Shown here piece after piece: positions 29,941 through 38,502 of a stretch of DNA of 64,000 bases. The notes beneath the pieces were generated by a model that ran no database searches, had not been told where the DNA came from, and saw only the letters and a program-made list of their open reading frames with translations. The DNA is from Lactococcus paracarnosus. GTDB taxonomy: Bacteria; Bacillota; Bacilli; Lactobacillales; Streptococcaceae. The stretch covers positions 806,001-870,000 of the forward strand of contig NZ_CP017195.1 of NCBI RefSeq assembly GCF_006770285.1, in the 5' to 3' direction. The first letter of the stretch is position 1, and each line of letters opens with the position of its first letter. The position numbers and the translations under genes were made by a program.

Positions 29941-29972
29941 CCCCTTGTAGGTTTACCCTATAAGGGGTTTTT
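29941..29972 (+). terminator. Terminator of the ABC exporter operon
   Basis: CCCCTTGTAGG-TTTAC-CCTATAAGGGG plus five T; 11-bp stem with one G:U pair. Confidence 0.9.
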
Positions 29973-29993
29973 GCTGCCGTAAAATAGGGTATA

Positions 29994-30027
29994 AAAAAGG
30001 CACCTACTCATTTAATTAAGTAGATGC
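29994..30027 (-). terminator. Terminator of the 51-aa gene
   Basis: Minus strand GCATCTACT pairs with AGTAGGTGC (30019-30027 with 30000-30008), 10-nt loop, then CTTTTTT. It supports a separate minus-strand transcription unit. Confidence 0.75.
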
Positions 30028-30069
30028 TGCTATAAAGGTGGATAGTTTTCCATGATTATCTTTCTTTAT

Positions 30070-30225
30070 TTAAATTATTGATTTTAAATTGAATACCGCT
30101 TCCTCAAGTGTAATACCTGATGCGTAAATGCTATTATCTTCAGTAAGATACGCTTGAAATCTGTTTGCTACAGTGTCAAGAGATACTCTATATTTAAAGT
30201 CTTCGCTTGTGTATGTGAATGTCAT
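30070..30225 (-). CDS. Small 51-aa protein, HicB-like fold suspected
   Basis: ATG 30225, stop TAA at 30070-30072; AGGGGA about seven bases upstream. The sequence (begins MTFTYTSEDFKYRV; ends ITLEEAVFNLKSII) resembles the short beta-beta-alpha core of HicB-like proteins, where a strand pair is followed by xTLEEAxxNL. No toxin partner (HicA) is adjacent. It has its own promoter (30293-30321) and terminator. Function unknown; similarity is suggestive only. Confidence 0.7.
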   Translation of the reverse strand: MTFTYTSEDFKYRVSLDTVANRFQAYLTEDNSIYASGITLEEAVFNLKSII

Positions 30226-30263
30226 TTTGCATTCCCCTTTCTTAAATCTCGACGAAAGGTTAC

Positions 30264-30281
30264 TATAACGAAGATAACGAA
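30264..30281. repeat. Tandem 9-bp direct repeat in the leader of the 51-aa gene
   Basis: TATAACGAA GATAACGAA: two 9-bp copies differing at one base (30264-30272, 30273-30281). Together with GATAAC / GTTATC halves nearby they could be a regulator site. Confidence 0.5.
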
Positions 30282-30292
30282 ATTCTTATCTC

Positions 30293-30321
30293 AGGTTATC
30301 ATATAAGAGGTGTGATGTCAA
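30293..30321 (-). promoter_or_regulatory. Promoter of the 51-aa gene
   Basis: Minus strand TTGACA (30316-30321), 17-nt spacer, TAACCT (30293-30298). Perfect -35, moderate -10. Confidence 0.6.
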
Positions 30322-30446
30322 CTGTTTTTATGGAAATGTTTTTCTACCTAGTAACTCTTTTCAATACGGGGGTAAGGACAAGTTTAAGTCAGTCTCTTAT
30401 TCAGGTATAAAAGTCGGAGAGATCCCGTGCAGACAGATCAAGCTTT

Positions 30447-30455
30447 TGATATAAT
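30447..30455 (+). promoter_or_regulatory. Extended -10 placing the start at the recQ ATG
   Basis: TG-A-TATAAT (TATAAT 30450-30455); AAAAGG (six bases) then ATG 30462. The purine run touches the ATG and is too close to work as a ribosome-binding site. Confidence 0.65.
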
Positions 30456-30461
30456 AAAAGG

Positions 30462-32267
30462 ATGACTAGGACAATAGAACTATTAAAATCAGTATATGGC
30501 TATGACAAATTTCGGGAAGGCCAGGAAGCAATCATTGACAGTGTGCTGTCAGGTAATAGAACCCTGGGAATCATGCCAACTGGGGGCGGAAAATCTCTAA
30601 CTTATCAAATACCTGCTATGCTATTACCTGGTTGCACCATGGTGATATCACCTCTTATTTCCTTGATGAAAAATCAGGTGGATGAGTTAGTTGCGGCAGG
30701 GGTATCTGCAACGATGATTAATAGCTCGCTCGATTTTGAGGAGATTAAGGCAAGAACCTACGATATCCGACGAGGTGTCTATAAGATATTTTTTGTGGCA
30801 CCGGAACGCTTAGAAGATGCCTATTTTTATCAATTCATTCAAAGTCTAGACTTGAGCTTAGTTGTCATCGATGAAGTACATGTTTTATCTCAGTGGGGAC
30901 ATGATTTTAGACCATCGTATTTAAGAGCGGTTGGCTTGATAGCTGGGCTGGCTAATCATCCAAATGTCATGGCATTGACAGCAACTGCGACTGAAAAAGT
31001 ACAAGCGGATTTAGTAAAGATATTGGCGATTGATAAAACTGTTAAAACAGGTTTTGCCAGAGGTAATCTTGCCATAAAAATCGAAAAAGGCTTATCAAGT
31101 GGTGACAAATTAAAATTTGTCGTTGCTTATGTTAAAAATCATCCTGATGATGTTGGCATTATCTATGCTGGTACACGTAAAAAAGTAGATGAACTGGCAG
31201 CCTTGCTGGCAAAATCTGGCATTGTTTCTGGTCGCTATCACGCTGGCATGTCTGATGTAGAACGCGAAGCTGCTCAAAATGGTTTTTTATATGATGAATT
31301 TCAGGTCATCATCGCGACCAATGCCTTTGGTATGGGGATTAATAAAACAAATGTACGGTATGTGATTCATCTAGGTATGCCTGGATCGATTGAAGCATAC
31401 TACCAAGAAATTGGGAGAGCGGGTCGAGACGGCTTGCCAAGTGAGACGATTTTGTTGTATTCCGCACGTGATATCCAACTTCAACGTTTTTTTATTGACA
31501 ATGCAGAAAATCAAGATCCGTCTTATAGGCACCGAGAACTAGCAAAGTTACAAGAGATGACGGCATTTTCAGCTACAGAAGCTTGTCTGCAACGCTATAT
31601 CATTCAGTATTTTGGTGAAGAGATGGCACCGTGTGGTACTTGTTCTACTTGTACAGATACACGTGAGTTAACTGACATGACAGTCGCCGCACAAAAAGTG
31701 TTATCAAATATCGTTAGAATGAGCCAGTTACGTGAAGGTCATTATTCAAGGACACAGGTTGTGAGTGTCCTAAGAGGGAAGTTAGCTGAAAAAATGCGTT
31801 GGACTGGTTTTGATACGCTCTCTACTTATGGGTTAATGTCAGACTGGTCAGTAAAAAAATTAAATCATTTTGTTGATTACTTGGTTGCGGATGGCTATCT
31901 TCTGGTCGCAGGAGAGTATAACGGACTCAGTATGTCTGAAAAAGGCGTTCAGGTATTAAAATCTGAACAACAAGTGATGATGCGTGAGATAAAAGTTGCT
32001 GAAGCCATCCAGAAATCTGTTGCAAGTAAACGTGAAGTTGGTGGTAAGCTGTTCGAATTACTCCGAAAACAACGCGCAGCCTTTGCCAAAACACTTTCTC
32101 TACCACCATTTATGATTTTTTCGGATCAAGTATTGATGAATTTGGCTGAGGCAGAACCGACAAGCCTATCACAAATGCTAACCGTGTCTGGTATAGGTGA
32201 AAAAAAAGCTGCCCAATTCGGCCAAGCCTTCTTAACAGTTATCAAAGAATTTAGTGAGACAAGTTGA
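30462..32267 (+). CDS. recQ: ATP-dependent DNA helicase RecQ
   Basis: 601 residues. Helicase motifs: Walker A MPTGGGKS (38-45), motif II IDEVH (DEVH in place of the usual DEAH), TATAT, and motif VI with QEIGRAGRDG. A zinc-binding cluster (CLQRYI...CGTCSTC) and a C-terminal HRDC domain (about 525-601) complete the RecQ architecture. It unwinds DNA in recombination repair. Probable leaderless mRNA. Confidence 0.93.
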   Translation: MTRTIELLKSVYGYDKFREGQEAIIDSVLSGNRTLGIMPTGGGKSLTYQIPAMLLPGCTMVISPLISLMKNQVDELVAAGVSATMINSSLDFEEIKARTYDIRRGVYKIFFVAPERLEDAYFYQFIQSLDLSLVVIDEVHVLSQWGHDFRPSYLRAVGLIAGLANHPNVMALTATATEKVQADLVKILAIDKTVKTGFARGNLAIKIEKGLSSGDKLKFVVAYVKNHPDDVGIIYAGTRKKVDELAALLAKSGIVSGRYHAGMSDVEREAAQNGFLYDEFQVIIATNAFGMGINKTNVRYVIHLGMPGSIEAYYQEIGRAGRDGLPSETILLYSARDIQLQRFFIDNAENQDPSYRHRELAKLQEMTAFSATEACLQRYIIQYFGEEMAPCGTCSTCTDTRELTDMTVAAQKVLSNIVRMSQLREGHYSRTQVVSVLRGKLAEKMRWTGFDTLSTYGLMSDWSVKKLNHFVDYLVADGYLLVAGEYNGLSMSEKGVQVLKSEQQVMMREIKVAEAIQKSVASKREVGGKLFELLRKQRAAFAKTLSLPPFMIFSDQVLMNLAEAEPTSLSQMLTVSGIGEKKAAQFGQAFLTVIKEFSETS

Positions 32268-32305
32268 CAAGTTAGGTTTACATTTGTCAATGAAAGCGTT
32301 ATAAT
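32264..32305 (+). promoter_or_regulatory. ndh promoter with cre site and inverted repeat
   Basis: TTTACA (32277-32282), 17-nt spacer, TATAAT (32300-32305). A cre-like TGAAAGCGTTATAA (32291-32304, one mismatch) covers the -10, so CcpA repression is likely. TTGACAA / TTGTCAA (32264-32270, 32284-32290) flank the -35 and overlap the recQ stop codon. Confidence 0.7.
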
Positions 32306-32357
32306 TATAATGTACTATGTGAAAAAAAATACGAATTTTATTATATTAGGAGACTTG

Positions 32358-34049
32358 ATGGCCAAGAAAAAAATTGCGGTGATAGGCGCTGGTATAGCCG
32401 GTGTTAAAGCAGCGAAGACCCTATCTAAAAAGCTTAAAAACGAGGCAGAAATCATTCTGATTGATAAGCACAGCTATCATACAATGATGACGCAGCTACA
32501 TGAGATTGCTGCTGGTCGTGTCCCATTTACCAATGCGCAATATGACTTGCAAAAGCTATTTGCCCATCAAAAAAATGTGCAGTTGTTGACTGATGAGGTC
32601 GTGGGGTTAGATAAAGTAGCCAAAAAAATTACGACCAAACATAGTGGCGTCATTGACTATGATTACGTAATCGTAGCAATCGGCGGTGAGCCAAATGATT
32701 TTGGTGTACCTGGCGTCAAAAAAAATGCCTTTACCTTATGGTCGATGGAAGATGCGCTTAAAATCAAGCGTCATCTTGAGAAAGTTGTTGAGCAAGCATC
32801 TCTAGAACACGATGATGAAAAACGCAAAGCCTTGCTTAATTTTGTCGTTGCTGGGTCAGGCTTTACTGGGATAGAAATGATTGGCGAGCTGATTGACTGG
32901 CGTAGCGTTGTGGCGCGTGAGTATAAATTAGATGAGTCAGAGTTCACATTAAGCGTTGTGGAAATGATGCCGACTATCCTAAATACTTTAGATCGTAAAG
33001 ATGCGGATAAAGTTGTTAAATACCTTGCCAAGAAAAATGTTAATTTACTGTTAAATCATGCAATCACAGAAGTTGCACCAGATCATATCAAGATTAAAGA
33101 CGGTGATGATGTACCGACGCATACTTTGATCTGGACTACTGGTGTGCAAGGGAATACACAAGCAACGCAATATGGTCTAGCACAAAGTGAACGTGGTCAG
33201 CGTCTGACAGCTAATGCCTATATGGAAGCTGTCGGTTTCGAGGATCTTGGCATCTATGTCGCTGGCGATGTATCAGGTTATATCGAAAAAGAAACTGGCC
33301 GTCCAACGCCACAAATTGTTGAGGCAGCTGAACAAACAGCACATACAGCATCTCAAAATATCATTGCAGATATTAAGGGTGGTGAGAAGCATCAGTTTGT
33401 TGGTAAGTATCAAGGCACGATGGTATCTGTAGGCTCTAAATGGGGTGTCGCATCACTCATGGGCAAACTCCATCTATCAGGCTTCTTTGCCATGGCTGTT
33501 AAGCATTTGATTTTTATCATGTATACACTACAGATAGGTAGTTTATGGTACATGTTTACTTATCTTAAAAATGAAATCTTTCATACAAGTAACGAGCGCA
33601 ATCTTTTTCGTGGTCACACGTCTCGTCTTGGTAATGTCCTTTGGTCAGTGCCACTCCGTGTTTTCTATGGCTTAGTTTGGCTAGTTGAAGCCTCTTCAAA
33701 ATGGGTAGGTGACGGTAAGCTTTGGGATCCGACGACATGGTTTGGTAAAGGATCTTGGTTTACTGATGACTTACGCTTCCCATTTGCCTGGCTTAAAGAA
33801 GCAGCTAGTGGTGCAGCAGACGCAGCAGCAGGTGCCTCTACAGGTGGTGCAGAAACTGCTACAAAAGCAGCGGATGCAGCAGCAGGTGCAAGTACCGCAG
33901 TAGCATCTGGAGCAGGTGAAGCAACTAAATCAGCTGCCCAATTTGGTCTATCGTATTCATACGGTCATGAACCAATTCATACGGTCATGAACCAATGGCT
34001 GTACTTGATAAGTTACCAAACTGGATGGAACCTATTTTTAAATTTATGA
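32358..34049 (+). pseudogene. ndh: Type II NADH dehydrogenase, frameshifted near its C-terminus
   Basis: ATG 32358 (AGGAGA five bases upstream). Residues 1-410 are a flavin NADH dehydrogenase: first Rossmann motif IGAGIAGVKAAK, second VVAGSGFTGIEMIGEL, and GIYVAGDVSGY. Membrane helices follow (about 370-440), then an Ala/Gly/Thr-rich linker (about 485-530). The frame is broken by a 20-bp tandem duplication (33955-33996) and ends after about 24 unrelated residues. Removing one copy joins it to the ORF at 33995-34351, restoring about 657 residues, the size of Ndh2-type enzymes with a membrane tail. The catalytic part may still work; the tail is lost from this reading frame. Confidence 0.85.
33955..33996. 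repeat. 20-bp tandem duplication inside ndh
   Basis: Two exact copies of TCATACGGTCATGAACCAAT (33957-33976, 33977-33996), with two further matching bases on the left. Twenty is not a multiple of three, so the extra copy shifts the frame. Confidence 0.95.
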
Positions 34050-34351
34050 TTCCAAACAAAGAAGTTGCCTTGTTCATGCAAAAATTCATGTCAGTTGTTG
34101 AAGTTGCCTTGGCACTTGCCTTAATCGTAGGTGCATTTACTTGGCTTGCAGCAGCAGCAACGGCAGCATTGACAGTGATGTTCTCACTATCAGGTATGTT
34201 CTACTGGGTTAACATTTGGTTCATTTTTGTCGCAATTGCTTTGATGAATGGCTCAGGTCGTTCGTTTGGTCTTGATAAATGGATTCAACCTTGGTTACAA
34301 AAACACTTCTTTAAGTGGTGGTATGGTAAATCTAAATCAATGTATAAATAA
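33995..34351 (+). pseudogene. Detached C-terminal membrane domain of the NADH dehydrogenase
   Basis: 118 codons, starting at the ATG formed by the repeat end. Contains three hydrophobic segments (about 32-52, 58-75, 76-88) and a Trp/Lys-rich end. No ribosome-binding site is present, so it is best read as the separated end of the upstream gene. With one repeat copy removed, ...GHEP joins directly to MAVLDKLPNW. A terminator follows. Confidence 0.8.
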
Positions 34352-34359
34352 GCAAAATA

Positions 34360-34384
34360 AAAACGTCCTAGGGCGTTTTTTTTT
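34360..34384. terminator. Bidirectional terminator between ndh and the SDR gene
   Basis: AAAACGTC-CTAG-GGCGTTTT with T runs on both sides. Confidence 0.85.
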
Positions 34385-34406
34385 ATCAAAATAAGATAAA
34401 TAACTT

Positions 34407-35249
34407 TTATTGCTCATAATCTGTCGAGATTATTTGCTGATAATTTTGCTCAAAAGCAGTTTTTAACGCATTTAATTTTTCAGTAGCTCTCAAGTAAGCA
34501 TCGGAACCCATCAGAAAATGTAGAGGGTTATCACTAGACTGCTGTAAATTATAAATCAGTTTGGCAGCTTTTTGGGGATCTCCAGGTTGATTGCCAGATA
34601 GCGCTTTTAAGTTTTGGATGTTTTTACCAGCTGTGTTAGTGTACGCCGGATGGACGCTTTTATTCTCTTTAGCTGATCGACTGGCGAAATCTGTCTTGAA
34701 ATCACCTGGTTCTAATAAGGTGACATGAATACCAAGTGGTTTAACTTCAAGAGCTAAACTTTCAGATAGCCCTTCTAGTGCAAATTTTGTCGCATGGTAA
34801 TAACCAAATCCAGCAAAAGCTCTTAAACCTCCTAAAGAGGAGACGTTCATAATGTCTCCTTTTTTGTTTTGACGCATGATTGGCAAAATCTCATCTAACA
34901 TATTTTTAACACCCCAGACATTCACGTCAAATAGCTGCTTAATCTCGTCAGTATTAGCAAATTCAATAGATGAGAAATAGGCATACCCTGCATTATTCAC
35001 AAGGACATCGATTGTTCCCCACTTTTCTATTACTGTCTGTACTGCCAAATGAATTTGCATTTGATTGGTGACATCGACTTCTAAAATCAGTAGATTATCT
35101 AGGTGTTGCCAGTTAGGAATATAGGTTTTAATCGCCTGTATCTGCCGTGCTGTTGCAACAACTAAACAGTCTTGTGAGAGTAAGTAGCTAACTAGGGCTT
35201 TGCCAAGGCCTGTGGAACTCCCTGTTATCATCCATACGTTCTTATTCAT
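34407..35249 (-). CDS. Short-chain dehydrogenase/reductase
   Basis: 280 residues, classical SDR: cofactor motif TGSSTGLG (9-16), NNAGYAY, catalytic serine in NVSSLGG and YHATK (Tyr/Lys). NAD(P)H-dependent oxidoreductase of unknown substrate. Divergent from a MerR gene and driven by a 19-bp-spacer promoter, so it is almost certainly the MerR target. Confidence 0.88.
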   Translation of the reverse strand: MNKNVWMITGSSTGLGKALVSYLLSQDCLVVATARQIQAIKTYIPNWQHLDNLLILEVDVTNQMQIHLAVQTVIEKWGTIDVLVNNAGYAYFSSIEFANTDEIKQLFDVNVWGVKNMLDEILPIMRQNKKGDIMNVSSLGGLRAFAGFGYYHATKFALEGLSESLALEVKPLGIHVTLLEPGDFKTDFASRSAKENKSVHPAYTNTAGKNIQNLKALSGNQPGDPQKAAKLIYNLQQSSDNPLHFLMGSDAYLRATEKLNALKTAFEQNYQQIISTDYEQ

Positions 35250-35277
35250 TGCAAAATCTCCTTTAAATGTGTAATAT
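35249..35277 (+). promoter_or_regulatory. Promoter of the MerR gene
   Basis: TTGCAA (35249-35254), 17-nt spacer, TAATAT (35272-35277). Confidence 0.65.
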
Positions 35278-35281
35278 AGCT

Positions 35282-35312
35282 ATTATATTGCATGAGAGTT
35301 ACTATCAGTCAA
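35282..35312 (-). promoter_or_regulatory. MerR-type promoter of the SDR gene
   Basis: Minus strand TTGACT (35307-35312), 19-nt spacer, TATAAT (35282-35287). The overlong spacer with an internal imperfect dyad (GATAG-TAA-CTCTC) is the hallmark of MerR-activated promoters. Confidence 0.8.
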
Positions 35313-35321
35313 GGAGAAAAG

Positions 35322-35720
35322 ATGTATACAGTCAAAGATGTTTCAAAACAGTTTAACATATCGCCACATACCTTAAGATTTTATGCTAATAAGGCGTTAT
35401 TCCCAAATATTACTAGAAATAAACAAAATATACGCCTATTTTCTGATAAAGATCTGGAGTATGTTGAAATGGTCTTAGCATTACGTCATACTGGCATGTC
35501 CTTACCAAGTATAAAAGCCTATATTGACCTTTGCGCTATCGGCGATGACAGTGTGATGCAGCGTTCAGAGATCATAGCAGATGAATTGAGAGAAGCTGAA
35601 AATAAACTAACAGAAAGTATCCAACAAAGAGATATTTTAAGAAATAAACTAGCCTACTATCAAGAAGCCATCAAAAAAGGTGAGAAGTCTGTTATATGGG
35701 GAGTGAACAAACAGTTGTGA
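35322..35720 (+). CDS. MerR-family regulator
   Basis: 132 residues from ATG 35322 (AAGGAG five bases upstream; an earlier in-frame ATG at 35292 lacks one). N-terminal winged HTH (YTVKDVSKQFNISPHTLRFYA), then a coiled-coil dimerisation helix (about 75-115). No cysteine metal-binding pattern is obvious. Divergent SDR gene is the expected target. Confidence 0.88.
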   Translation: MYTVKDVSKQFNISPHTLRFYANKALFPNITRNKQNIRLFSDKDLEYVEMVLALRHTGMSLPSIKAYIDLCAIGDDSVMQRSEIIADELREAENKLTESIQQRDILRNKLAYYQEAIKKGEKSVIWGVNKQL

Positions 35721-35762
35721 GCACGATCTACTTGTTGAACGATGTAGGAAAGATAAATAAAC

Positions 35763-36374
35763 TCATTTAATAAGTGTAAATAACTCATCTAAAGGATACC
35801 GCACATGTGGATAGCCTGGTTTTAGAGCTTTACCAACAGGTAAGAGCAACATGGCTTCGTAGTTAGCGGGGACGTCAAGGTAGTTTTTTATGTTATCAAA
35901 ATCTACCCCTCTCATCGGTACTGAGTCATAGCCGAAAGCACGGATAACATGCATCAGATTCATTGAAAATAAGCCACTATCAAATTTCAATCCTTCAATG
36001 CCGATATCTTCTGGATGTAAGTTTAGATAGGTTGAGATATGTGTCATTTTAGAGCTTCTGTCTGCTTCTGTTATCGTACCAAGTTGGACATTAAAATCCA
36101 TAAGTTTATCTGCATCATATAATGTCTTATCTCCAAAGATTATGAAAACAACAGAGGCATCTTTAACTTGATTTTGACCATAAGCAAATGTTCTGAGGAC
36201 GTCTTGTTTTTCTTTGTGTTTTACTGCAATAATTTTCCAAGGTTGGAAGTTATTACTTGATGGTGCATTTGCGGCACTTTGCATCATCTCTTGGATCTCC
36301 CTGTCTGAGATCTCATAGTTGGGATCAAACGTTCTTACAGAAGCACGATCATTTAAAAAGTTTAAGTAAGTCAT
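35763..36374 (-). CDS. Nitroreductase-family flavoprotein
   Basis: 203 residues from ATG 36374. FMN-binding features DRASVRTFDP and NAPSSNNFQPWKI, and the MRGVDF / LPVGKA C-terminal blocks are typical of the NfsA/NfsB-like family. A longer ORF to 36542 overlaps the divergent HxlR gene and is rejected. Divergent HxlR regulator suggests control by electrophiles or quinones (inference). Confidence 0.85.
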   Translation of the reverse strand: MTYLNFLNDRASVRTFDPNYEISDREIQEMMQSAANAPSSNNFQPWKIIAVKHKEKQDVLRTFAYGQNQVKDASVVFIIFGDKTLYDADKLMDFNVQLGTITEADRSSKMTHISTYLNLHPEDIGIEGLKFDSGLFSMNLMHVIRAFGYDSVPMRGVDFDNIKNYLDVPANYEAMLLLPVGKALKPGYPHVRYPLDELFTLIK

Positions 36375-36407
36375 GAGGTAATGTCTCTTTTCTATGTGAT
36401 ATATGCT

Positions 36408-36424
36408 ATTATAAGCTTTATAAT
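36408..36424. promoter_or_regulatory. Operator-like dyad between nitroreductase and HxlR genes
   Basis: ATTATAA-GCT-TTATAAT, a perfect 7-bp inverted repeat that contains a TATAAT -10 on each strand. Probable HxlR binding site. Confidence 0.6.
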
Positions 36425-36477
36425 CTAAAATATAAGTACGCACTTTTTTGTTACTGTAATCAAACGGAGGAAGAGGA

Positions 36478-36783
36478 ATGGTTGAAAATGAATGTGGCAT
36501 TTCCAAAATAATGGCTATCTTAGGTGGTAAGTGGCAGCTCAATATTTTATGGCAGATGTCTAAACAGCCAGATATTCGGTTTAATCAGTTAAAAAGAGAA
36601 GTGAGGGGGATAACAAATGTCATGTTGACAAGATGTCTTGTGACACTTGTTGCATATGACTTGGTTAAAAGAACCGATTTCAATACTATCCCACCTCATG
36701 TTGTATACAGGTTAACTGATAAAGGAAGAGAGCTTGTCCCTTTTTTGAATGAGTTGAATAATTGGGGAAAACAAAATTTTTAG
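36478..36783 (+). CDS. HxlR-family regulator
   Basis: 101 residues with the HxlR core: ISKIMAILGGKWQLNILWQM, RFNQLKREVRGITNVMLT, and VYRLTDKGREL. Strong GGAGG/GAGG upstream. Cysteine at residue 6 (NECG) is in the usual place for redox-sensing HxlR proteins. Divergent from the nitroreductase gene. Confidence 0.88.
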   Translation: MVENECGISKIMAILGGKWQLNILWQMSKQPDIRFNQLKREVRGITNVMLTRCLVTLVAYDLVKRTDFNTIPPHVVYRLTDKGRELVPFLNELNNWGKQNF

Positions 36784-36848
36784 TTAGAGTTTAACAGGCT
36801 GGGATTAACTTATTGAGACGTCACGAAGTGATGATAAGGAGAATGGAT

Positions 36849-37229
36849 ATGAAATTAGATATGGTTGGTATCATCACCAAGGATATGGTAAAAGCGATTC
36901 AATTTTATGAGACATTAGGATTTGCTGTCTCAAGTGAGGCATCAGATGATTATGTAGAATTAAAGCATGATGGGATTCGTTTGTCTCTGAATTCAGCAAA
37001 AATGCTCTCTAGTATATACGGTTATGAGCCGAAAACAGTAGGTGACAAGATAGAGTTGGCCTTTCTATGTGACACGGTTAAGGATGTCGATGCGCTTTAT
37101 GATAAGATGACCACTGCGGGCTATGTAGGATTTAAAGCCCCGTGGGATGCTTTTTGGGGACAACGTTATGCCATCATTAAAGATATAGACGGTCATTTAC
37201 TCAGTTTATTCGCTAATATAGGTGCATGA
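36849..37229 (+). CDS. VOC-family (glyoxalase-like) protein
   Basis: 126 residues from ATG 36849 (AAGGAG upstream). Paired beta-alpha-beta modules with FYETLGF near the start and DIDGHLLSLF at the end, as in glyoxalase/bleomycin-resistance folds. Possible metal ligands are H and E residues in these blocks. Substrate unknown. Sits just after the HxlR gene. Confidence 0.78.
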   Translation: MKLDMVGIITKDMVKAIQFYETLGFAVSSEASDDYVELKHDGIRLSLNSAKMLSSIYGYEPKTVGDKIELAFLCDTVKDVDALYDKMTTAGYVGFKAPWDAFWGQRYAIIKDIDGHLLSLFANIGA

Positions 37230-37306
37230 CTGAAACCTGTTTACTTTGACAAGTTAGCTGGTGGATTATCTAGGGTGTCAGAGTGGTATAGCAGCTATAT
37301 CAGTGG

Positions 37307-37312
37307 TATAAT
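37307..37312 (+). promoter_or_regulatory. -10 element next to the thiN ATG
   Basis: TATAAT preceded by TGG; seven bases (AAAGGTT) then ATG 37320. The transcript would have at most one leader base or begin at the ATG. Confidence 0.55.
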
Positions 37313-37319
37313 AAAGGTT

Positions 37320-37979
37320 ATGAAAATAGTCGTCCTAGCAGGGGGTCCTGCAGCTTCATTTGAAACTTACATCGCGCAATGTGGTGATCGTTCGCATACC
37401 TATTTTGTTGGTGTAGATAGAGGAGCCTACCGCCTGATGCAAGCAGGCTTTCCAGTCAATTTAGCTATCGGAGATTTTGATAGCCTCAAATCAGAAGAAT
37501 TTGAAGCTGTATCAGCCTACGCAGATGAGCTTCATCAGTCACCAGCTGAGAAGGATGATACGGATTTAGAGCTTGCCATGCTAACAGTGGCGGCACGTTT
37601 TAAAAAGATTGACGAGATACTTATTTTAGGGGGTATCGGTGGTAGATTTGATCATGGTATTCAAATCTTTTATTTAGTTTTGCAAAAAAGATTTGCTGAG
37701 CTAATAGAAAAAATCAGGTTGATTGATGGTCAAAATGTGATTCAATTTGTAGGCCCTGGGCGACACCAGATAGTTAAAGATCCATCGATGACCTATTTAG
37801 CATTCGCCAGTCTAACGCCCGTGAGCGATTTTTTGATTAAGGATGCTAAATATGATTTTGATCGCACTGATTTTGATCGCAATTTTTCTTTGTCGTCGAA
37901 TGAATTCATCGATGAGCAACCGGTTACGATTGCCTTCACAGCAGGTATTGTTTCGATTATACAATCCAAAGATTTATAA
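37320..37979 (+). CDS. thiN: Thiamine pyrophosphokinase
   Basis: 219 residues from ATG 37320. Motifs GDFDSLK, KDDTDLELAM and GGIGGRFDHG are those of thiamine pyrophosphokinase, which makes thiamine diphosphate from thiamine and ATP. An earlier in-frame start at 37275 adds 15 residues outside the family. Single-gene unit. Confidence 0.9.
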   Translation: MKIVVLAGGPAASFETYIAQCGDRSHTYFVGVDRGAYRLMQAGFPVNLAIGDFDSLKSEEFEAVSAYADELHQSPAEKDDTDLELAMLTVAARFKKIDEILILGGIGGRFDHGIQIFYLVLQKRFAELIEKIRLIDGQNVIQFVGPGRHQIVKDPSMTYLAFASLTPVSDFLIKDAKYDFDRTDFDRNFSLSSNEFIDEQPVTIAFTAGIVSIIQSKDL

Positions 37980-37996
37980 ATTATAAGTGTTTAGAC

Positions 37997-38029
37997 TTGA
38001 CTTCTATAGTTTACAATTGTAAACTATAG
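37997..38029 (+). promoter_or_regulatory. Copper operon promoter with cop box
   Basis: TTGACT (37997-38002), 17-nt spacer, TAAACT (38020-38025). A perfect 26-bp palindrome (38004-38029) centred on TACAATTGTA covers spacer and -10; TACANNTGTA is the CopY/CopR operator core. Confidence 0.92.
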
Positions 38030-38049
38030 ATAGAGGTAAGGAGATAAAG

Positions 38050-38502
38050 ATGAATATTTCAGATTCAGAAATGGTCATCATGCGTGCCATATGGACATTA
38101 GAGAGCGCATCTGTTGATCAGATATCATGTAAGATAGCGGCATCAAATGACTGGTCTGTTGCAACGATAAAAACGTTATTAGGTCGTTTGGTAAAAAAAG
38201 AAGTTTTGACAACAACAAAATCAGGTCGGAAATTTATTTATACACCGACCTTGTCTGAGTGTCAGGCAGTTAACTTAATGGGACAAGACTTATTAGATAA
38301 GGTTTGTGCCAAAAAATATGCGAATGTGATTACAAATTTGATAGATGCTGCTGATTTGACACAGGAAAGCTTACAAGAGATATCAGATGCATTAGCCAAA
38401 AAAACACCTGCATGTCATGTGAGTTGCGACTGTTTAGATAAGTCATCAGAATGCACATGTGATCATACAAGTGCGACAGAAAAAGTAATGGAGACGATAT
38501 GA
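38050..38502 (+). CDS. copR: Copper-responsive repressor CopR/CopY
   Basis: 150 residues. N-terminal winged helix of the BlaI/CopY type (ISDSEMVIMRAIWTLE, VATIKTLLGRLVKK) and C-terminal metal site. The cysteines are C126-x-C128 and C135-x-C137, separated by six residues rather than the four I recall in enterococcal CopY (CxCx4CxC); C122 is also near. It represses the operon at the cop box until Cu(I) displaces zinc. Overlaps copZ by 4 bases. Confidence 0.93.
   Translation: MNISDSEMVIMRAIWTLESASVDQISCKIAASNDWSVATIKTLLGRLVKKEVLTTTKSGRKFIYTPTLSECQAVNLMGQDLLDKVCAKKYANVITNLIDAADLTQESLQEISDALAKKTPACHVSCDCLDKSSECTCDHTSATEKVMETI

Noticed and set aside
36375..36542. Longer nitroreductase ORF
   Set aside because: It would overlap the start of the divergent HxlR gene and the operator; the family begins near ATG 36374.
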